64,000 nt of DNA from Streptomyces amritsarensis (GTDB lineage Bacteria > Actinomycetota > Actinomycetes > Streptomycetales > Streptomycetaceae): NCBI RefSeq assembly GCF_001953875.1, contig NZ_MQUR01000010.1:1-64000 (forward strand). Reading direction: 5' to 3'. Positions 59,950 to 64,000 of the stretch are shown here, in pieces. The translations under genes and the position numbers were made by a program. Position 1 is the first letter of the stretch. Each line of letters starts with the position of its first letter. The notes under the pieces are model-generated. The model did no database searches and was not told the DNA's origin. It was given only the letters and a program-made list of their open reading frames with translations.

Positions 59950-61773
59950 GTGAGCCACTCGCAGGACGACAACCCGATCACCCCCGTCACCGCGGCCCAG
60001 TTGAACCGGATTTCCGGCCAGGGCATCTACACCTCGGCCACGTCCGTGGACCCCGACGCGGTCAACGTCGCCGAGGCCCTGGTCGCCACACTGGACGGGA
60101 CGGCCGAGACTGCGCTGCTCACCCCCGAGCTCCAGCGGCTGACCGACGAGGTCCGGCAGAAGGCGGCCTTCGGCTTCCCCCGCATCACCGCCGACGACGG
60201 CGTGCGGCTCTCCGCGCACACCATCAAGCTCAACACCACGGAGCCCCGGCCGCTGGTGATCGTGCCCTCGGGCTGGACGCCCTTCGGGTGGATCCTGTTC
60301 GAGTACGCCTACCTCCAGCTGGCGCTGCGGGGCTACCACGTACTGGCGTACACCCCCCGCGGCATCGGCCTCACCTTCCCCGGCCCGGACGGCTCCTTCA
60401 TCGACGCGCCCTGGACCTCCGGCGGCACGATCGACGTGGGCGGCCCGTCGGACTGGGCCGACGGATCCACCGTCATCGACTACGCCCAGCAGCACTTCGC
60501 CCCGAGCCGGATCGCCTTCCTCGGCGAGTCCTACGGCTCCGGGATCAGCCAGCTGGTGGCGGCGCACGACCCGGCGGCACGCGTGGACGCGGTCGTGGCC
60601 CTCAGCACCTGGGGCGACCTGGCCGACAGCCTCTACCAGAACGACACCCGGCACCTGAAGGCGGTGCAGGCCCTCATCGACTTCACCGGCGGCCCGGTCG
60701 AGCGGAAGTTCGACCCCGCCACCCGGCAGATCCTCGACGACTTCCTGGCCGGCCGGAACCTCGACGCCGTCGTGGCGTGGGGCAAGGAGCGGTCCCCGTC
60801 CTCGTACGCCGAGCTGACCAACGCCCGCGGCGTCCCCACCTTCATCTCCAACACCTGGCACGAAACGCTGTTCCCGGCCAACCAGGCCATCGCGCACTTC
60901 GAGCAGCTGACCGTGCCCAAGCGGCTCAACCTCTGGATCGGCGACCACGCCGCGCCGGAGGGCGCCGGCCTCAGCATCCCGTTCAGCGGACCCAACCTCC
61001 CCGTCGAGGAGGCGTTCGCCTGGCTCGACCACCACCTGCTCGGCGCCGACAACGGCGTACCCGGCTGGAAGCCGGTGAGCAGCCAGATCATGTTCACGTA
61101 CACGACCGAGCCCGACCCCGAATCCGGCCAGCAGGTCATCACCGAGCCGGCCGTCCGCGAAGCGGCCACGTCCTGGGCGGAGGTCACCACCTCCACCGAA
61201 TCCTGGTATCTCACCGCCTCCTCCACGGACCGCCGTGACGGCGGCCTCGGCAGCGCGCCGGAGACGGGCTGGAAGCGGGAGTTCACCGCCGGCCAGATCA
61301 CGGCCGCCACCGCCGTGGACGCCATCATCACGACGGGGCAGGCGGAGTGGAAGGGCAACCCGAAGCCCTATCCCACGGGCACCTTCGACCGCCGGCACCT
61401 CGCCGTGTGGACCAGCGGCCCGCTCCAGGCGGGCCGCCGCATCCGCGGTGTCCCCCGGCTCACCCTGACGGTCCGCAGCTCCGCGACGGCCGCGACTCTG
61501 GTGGCCTACCTGTTCGACGTCGCCCCCGACGACACGGCCCGCATCATCACGCACGAGCCGTTCACCCTGCGGGAGCTCTCCCCCGGCGAGGACCGCCGGG
61601 CCACCTGGGAGCTCCAGGCCGCCGGCTACGACCTCGCCCCCAACCACCGGCTCATGCTCGTGGTGAACAGCAGGGACCAGCTCTACTCCGACGCGGGCGA
61701 CGGCGCCGCCGCCGGCATCACCTTCACGGCCGCCGAGGACACCTCCGCCCGCCTGGTCCTGCCCCTGGGGTAG
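59950..61773 (+). CDS. S15/CocE-type hydrolase
   Basis: A 607-residue alpha/beta hydrolase of the X-Pro dipeptidyl-peptidase (S15)/CocE group. The core has LVIVPSGWTPFGW, a long lid, the nucleophile elbow FLGESYGSGISQ (Ser near 195) and a His in LWIGDHAAPEG (near 335). The C-terminal 200 residues form the jelly-roll X-Pro C-domain (RLTLTVRSSATAATLVAYLFDV). No signal peptide is seen, so it is probably cytoplasmic or non-classically released. The GTG at 59950 follows GAGAGGA. The exact activity (peptidase, esterase or acylase) cannot be told. Confidence 0.88.
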   Translation: MSHSQDDNPITPVTAAQLNRISGQGIYTSATSVDPDAVNVAEALVATLDGTAETALLTPELQRLTDEVRQKAAFGFPRITADDGVRLSAHTIKLNTTEPRPLVIVPSGWTPFGWILFEYAYLQLALRGYHVLAYTPRGIGLTFPGPDGSFIDAPWTSGGTIDVGGPSDWADGSTVIDYAQQHFAPSRIAFLGESYGSGISQLVAAHDPAARVDAVVALSTWGDLADSLYQNDTRHLKAVQALIDFTGGPVERKFDPATRQILDDFLAGRNLDAVVAWGKERSPSSYAELTNARGVPTFISNTWHETLFPANQAIAHFEQLTVPKRLNLWIGDHAAPEGAGLSIPFSGPNLPVEEAFAWLDHHLLGADNGVPGWKPVSSQIMFTYTTEPDPESGQQVITEPAVREAATSWAEVTTSTESWYLTASSTDRRDGGLGSAPETGWKREFTAGQITAATAVDAIITTGQAEWKGNPKPYPTGTFDRRHLAVWTSGPLQAGRRIRGVPRLTLTVRSSATAATLVAYLFDVAPDDTARIITHEPFTLRELSPGEDRRATWELQAAGYDLAPNHRLMLVVNSRDQLYSDAGDGAAAGITFTAAEDTSARLVLPLG

Positions 61774-61797
61774 TCCCGCGAGGCGGGGCACGCGACC

Positions 61798-61845
61798 CGC
61801 GCCCGGCTTTCCGCCACCCCCCAGGGCGGTGGAAACCGGGCGCGC
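61798..61845 (+). terminator. Long stem-loop after the S15-type gene
   Basis: CGCGCCCGG...TTTCCGCC (from 61798) pairs with GGCGG...GGAAACCGGGCGCG (to 61845) with a one-base bulge, 24 bp after the stop. It separates this gene from the following Tat lipoprotein gene. Confidence 0.75.
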
Positions 61846-61866
61846 AGGGTGGCATAGCGTGCCCTC

Positions 61867-63495
61867 ATGGATCAGGAGCACATAGCCGGCCCGTCCGGGG
61901 GCGGCGAGGGCGCGGGCAGGCGGCGGTTCCTCGCGATGGCCACGGGCGCCGCGACGGCCGCGGGACTCGGGGCCGCGGCCGGCTGCGCGGGCGGGGACGG
62001 GAGCGGCAACCTCCGCGCCGGCGAGAAGGCGGGGTCCCCGGCCCCGGACGGCAAGCCGCCGGCAGGAGGGCCGCCCGGCCTCGACGTGAAGGCCGAGAAC
62101 GCCCGCCCGGGCAACGCCGACTGGGCCGTGGCTCAGGCCGGCCCGCCTCGCGCCGTCGAGGGCTTCGCCGACAGGGTCAGCGTGCTGCCCGGCGAGTCCT
62201 TCGGGCTGTACGTGTCGACGACCGCACCCCGCTTCACCGTCTCCGCCTACCGGATGGGCTGGTACGGCGGCGCCCGCGCCCGGCTGGTGTGGCGTTCGCA
62301 GGCCCTGCCCGGGGTGCGGCAGCCCGAACACACGGTGGACTCCGACACCCGCATGGTCCGCACCCGGTGGGCCCGCACCGCCACCGTCGAGACGAAGGAC
62401 TGGCCGGAGGGGAGCTATTTGCTGCGCCTGGACGCGCAGGGCGGCGAGGGCGGCCAGCGTTTCGTACCGGTCACCGTCCGGTCGGCGGCGACGGCCGGGC
62501 GTACGGTCGTGGTCAACGCCGTCGCCACCTGGCAGGCGTACAACCGGTGGGGCGGCTACGGCAGTTACGACGGACCCAGCGGCGGCTACGCCACGCGTTC
62601 CCTCGCCGTGTCCTTCGACCGGCCGTACGAGTACGACGACGGCGCGGGCCTGTTCCTGGTGTACGAGGCCCCGCTGATCGCGCTGGCGGAGCGGCTCGGC
62701 ATACCCCTCGCCTACGCGACCACCACCGACGTGGCGCGGGAGAAGCGGCTGCTGGAGGGAGCCTCGGCGGTGCTCTCGCTCGGGCACGACGAGTACTGGT
62801 CCCCGGAGCAGCGCGCCCACGTCACGGCCGCCCGCGACGCCGGCACCAACCTCGCGATCCTCGGTGCGAACTGCTGCTTCCGCCGGATCCGGCTGGAGCC
62901 CTCCGAGCTGGGGCCGGACCGCACACTGGTCTGCTACAAGTCCTCCTACGGCCAGGACCCGGGCTTCAAGCGGGGCCATCCCGCGACGGTGGACTTCCGC
63001 TCGGCTCCCGGCGCGGACCCGGAGAGCTCCCTGCTCGGTGTGATCTACGACGGCTATCCGGTGGACGCCCCCTACGTGGTGGCCCACCCCGGCCACTGGC
63101 TGTTCGAGGGCACCGGCGCGAAGGCGGGCGACCGCTTCGAGCACCTGGTCGGCGTGGAGTACGACAAGGTCAACACCGGTTTCGCGACGCCCCGGCCGAT
63201 CGAGATTCTGGCCCACTCCCCCGTGGTGTGCGACGGCCGCCCCAGCCACCAGGACACGGCGTACTACACGGTGCCGAGCGGGGCGGGCGTCTTCGCGACG
63301 GGCACGATGCGCTGGGTGGAGGCCCTGGACGCGACGGGCGACGGACGCAGCGGGCGCAACCACGGCCTGGACGCCCGCTCCGGGGCGCTGACGACGCGCG
63401 TGACGGAGAATCTGCTGCGGGTCTTCGCGGCCGGCCCGGCCGGGCGCTCCCATCCGGCGCAGGACAACGTCAAGGCGGTGTACGGGGGTTCGTGA
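61867..63495 (+). CDS. Tat lipoprotein with N,N-dimethylformamidase-beta-like domain
   Basis: A 542-residue exported protein. GRRRFLAMATGAATAAGLGAAAGC is a Tat signal ending in a lipobox-like AAGC. The mature part starts with a Pro/Gly-rich spacer, a small beta domain (about 90-205), then the domain seen in the beta subunit of N,N-dimethylformamidase (DUF6605). That domain has NAVATWQAYNRWGGYGSYDG, FDRPYEYDDGAGLFLVYEAPL, LSLGHDEYWSPEQRAHV and LGANCCFRRIRL. In DMFase the metal ligands lie in such motifs, but no alpha subunit gene is nearby, so amidase activity is uncertain. TAGCGT lies 6 nt before the ATG, suggesting a leaderless mRNA. Confidence 0.87.
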   Translation: MDQEHIAGPSGGGEGAGRRRFLAMATGAATAAGLGAAAGCAGGDGSGNLRAGEKAGSPAPDGKPPAGGPPGLDVKAENARPGNADWAVAQAGPPRAVEGFADRVSVLPGESFGLYVSTTAPRFTVSAYRMGWYGGARARLVWRSQALPGVRQPEHTVDSDTRMVRTRWARTATVETKDWPEGSYLLRLDAQGGEGGQRFVPVTVRSAATAGRTVVVNAVATWQAYNRWGGYGSYDGPSGGYATRSLAVSFDRPYEYDDGAGLFLVYEAPLIALAERLGIPLAYATTTDVAREKRLLEGASAVLSLGHDEYWSPEQRAHVTAARDAGTNLAILGANCCFRRIRLEPSELGPDRTLVCYKSSYGQDPGFKRGHPATVDFRSAPGADPESSLLGVIYDGYPVDAPYVVAHPGHWLFEGTGAKAGDRFEHLVGVEYDKVNTGFATPRPIEILAHSPVVCDGRPSHQDTAYYTVPSGAGVFATGTMRWVEALDATGDGRSGRNHGLDARSGALTTRVTENLLRVFAAGPAGRSHPAQDNVKAVYGGS

Positions 63496-63627
63496 TCGGG
63501 TGACGGTGGAATCGGCTTGGCTCCGTCCGGCGACATGTCTAGGATCGTGATCACGGCATCGCGTGTCGGTCACCGACCGGGTGAGGCATGGAGGTGCCCG
63601 TGATGTGCCTTCCGGAGGCATTCACCC

Positions 63628-64000
63628 ATGTCCGTACAGCTCAACCACACCATCATCCACTCCCGTGACAACCGGGAGTCCGCCGAGTTCCTGGCGAACA
63701 TCCTCGGTCTCGAAGTCGGGACCGAGTGGGGGCCGTTCATCCCCGTCGACACCGCCAACGGCGTCACCCTGGACTTCGCGACCATCCCGGCCGGGTCCAT
63801 CACTGCGCAGCACTACGCCTTCCTCATCTCCGAGGAGGAGTTCGACGCGGCGTTCGAGAAGATCCGCTCGGCCGGCGTGCCGTACTTCGCCGACCCGCAC
63901 GGCAGGTTCCCGGGCGAGATCAACCACAACGACGGGGGCCGCGGCGTGTACTTCACGGACCCCGCCGGGCACGGGATGGAGATCATCACCCGCCCGTACG
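63628..64000 (+). CDS. VOC-family protein, 3'-truncated by the window
   Basis: The first 124 residues of a VOC protein: LNHTIIHSRDNRESAEFLANILGLEVG, then HYAFLISEEEFDAAFEKIRSAGVPYFADP, and the terminal GGRGVYFTDPAGHGMEIITRPY with the metal Glu. It resembles bleomycin-resistance/dioxygenase-like VOC proteins. The ATG has GGAGG upstream. The frame runs off the window edge very near its expected end. Confidence 0.9.
   Translation, partial: MSVQLNHTIIHSRDNRESAEFLANILGLEVGTEWGPFIPVDTANGVTLDFATIPAGSITAQHYAFLISEEEFDAAFEKIRSAGVPYFADPHGRFPGEINHNDGGRGVYFTDPAGHGMEIITRPY

Noticed and set aside
59884..63621. 1,245-codon minus-strand frame
   Set aside because: It is antisense to two well-supported genes (S15-type hydrolase and Tat lipoprotein).

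Overview
The window is about 73% GC with strong third-position GC. It carries twin-arginine exported enzymes, HisKA_3/LuxR two-component pairs, GntR and XRE-cupin regulators, many GTG starts and many apparently leaderless genes. This points to a Streptomyces (or close actinomycete) chromosome. I saw no rRNA, tRNA, CRISPR array, prophage or intact mobile element. Most of the window is accessory: exporters, secreted hydrolases and oxidoreductases, regulators, and a small insertion-sequence graveyard.

Layout. 1-6.5 kb: the 3' part of a HelR-type RNA polymerase recycling ATPase; a NACHT ATPase with membrane segments, divergent from a two-TM small protein; a SAM methyltransferase; a secreted CAP protein. 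6.6-11 kb: a two-component system divergent from an MMPL exporter, with a perfect dyad between them. 11-16 kb: a GntR regulator with an operator in its own promoter, two divergent IucA/IucC siderophore synthetases, and a methyltransferase. 16-19.3 kb: a secreted protein, IS630 and IS5 remnants around a zinc-ribbon protein, and a VOC protein. 19.4-24 kb: a P450 divergent from a Tat-exported BBE-type FAD oxidase, then a secreted trypsin-like protease. 24-30 kb: an AEC transporter, a second two-component system, a hydrolase/acyltransferase operon and a DUF350 protein.

30.4-36.8 kb is the most unusual block. A GNAT/ATP-grasp fusion converges on an adenylation-like protein that has lost both hallmark lysines and carries four C-terminal membrane helices. 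An ABC exporter plus VOC operon diverges from it, under a promoter with the 19-bp spacer and dyad typical of MerR/SoxR activators. 36.9-41.5 kb: a small helical protein, gluconokinase, an atypical P450 with a partner protein of unknown family, and a serine-hydrolase homologue without catalytic motifs. 41.6-51 kb: a 1,201-residue subtilisin-like protease, an MFS exporter, DUF6629, cholesterol oxidase behind a KstR-like operator, and a coupled AhpD-like/reductase pair. 51-64 kb: an XRE-cupin/DUF6126 operon with two 21-bp-phased operators, an HPP protein, an ATP-dependent DNA ligase, an exported-hydrolase/ABC-ATPase fusion with its permease, an aldo/keto reductase, an S15-type hydrolase, a Tat lipoprotein with a DMFase-beta-like domain, and a partial VOC gene.

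All calls come from reading the sequence and recalling family signatures; no database search was run. Starts were chosen by Shine-Dalgarno position, or by a TAnnnT hexamer 6-9 nt upstream when no Shine-Dalgarno is visible.
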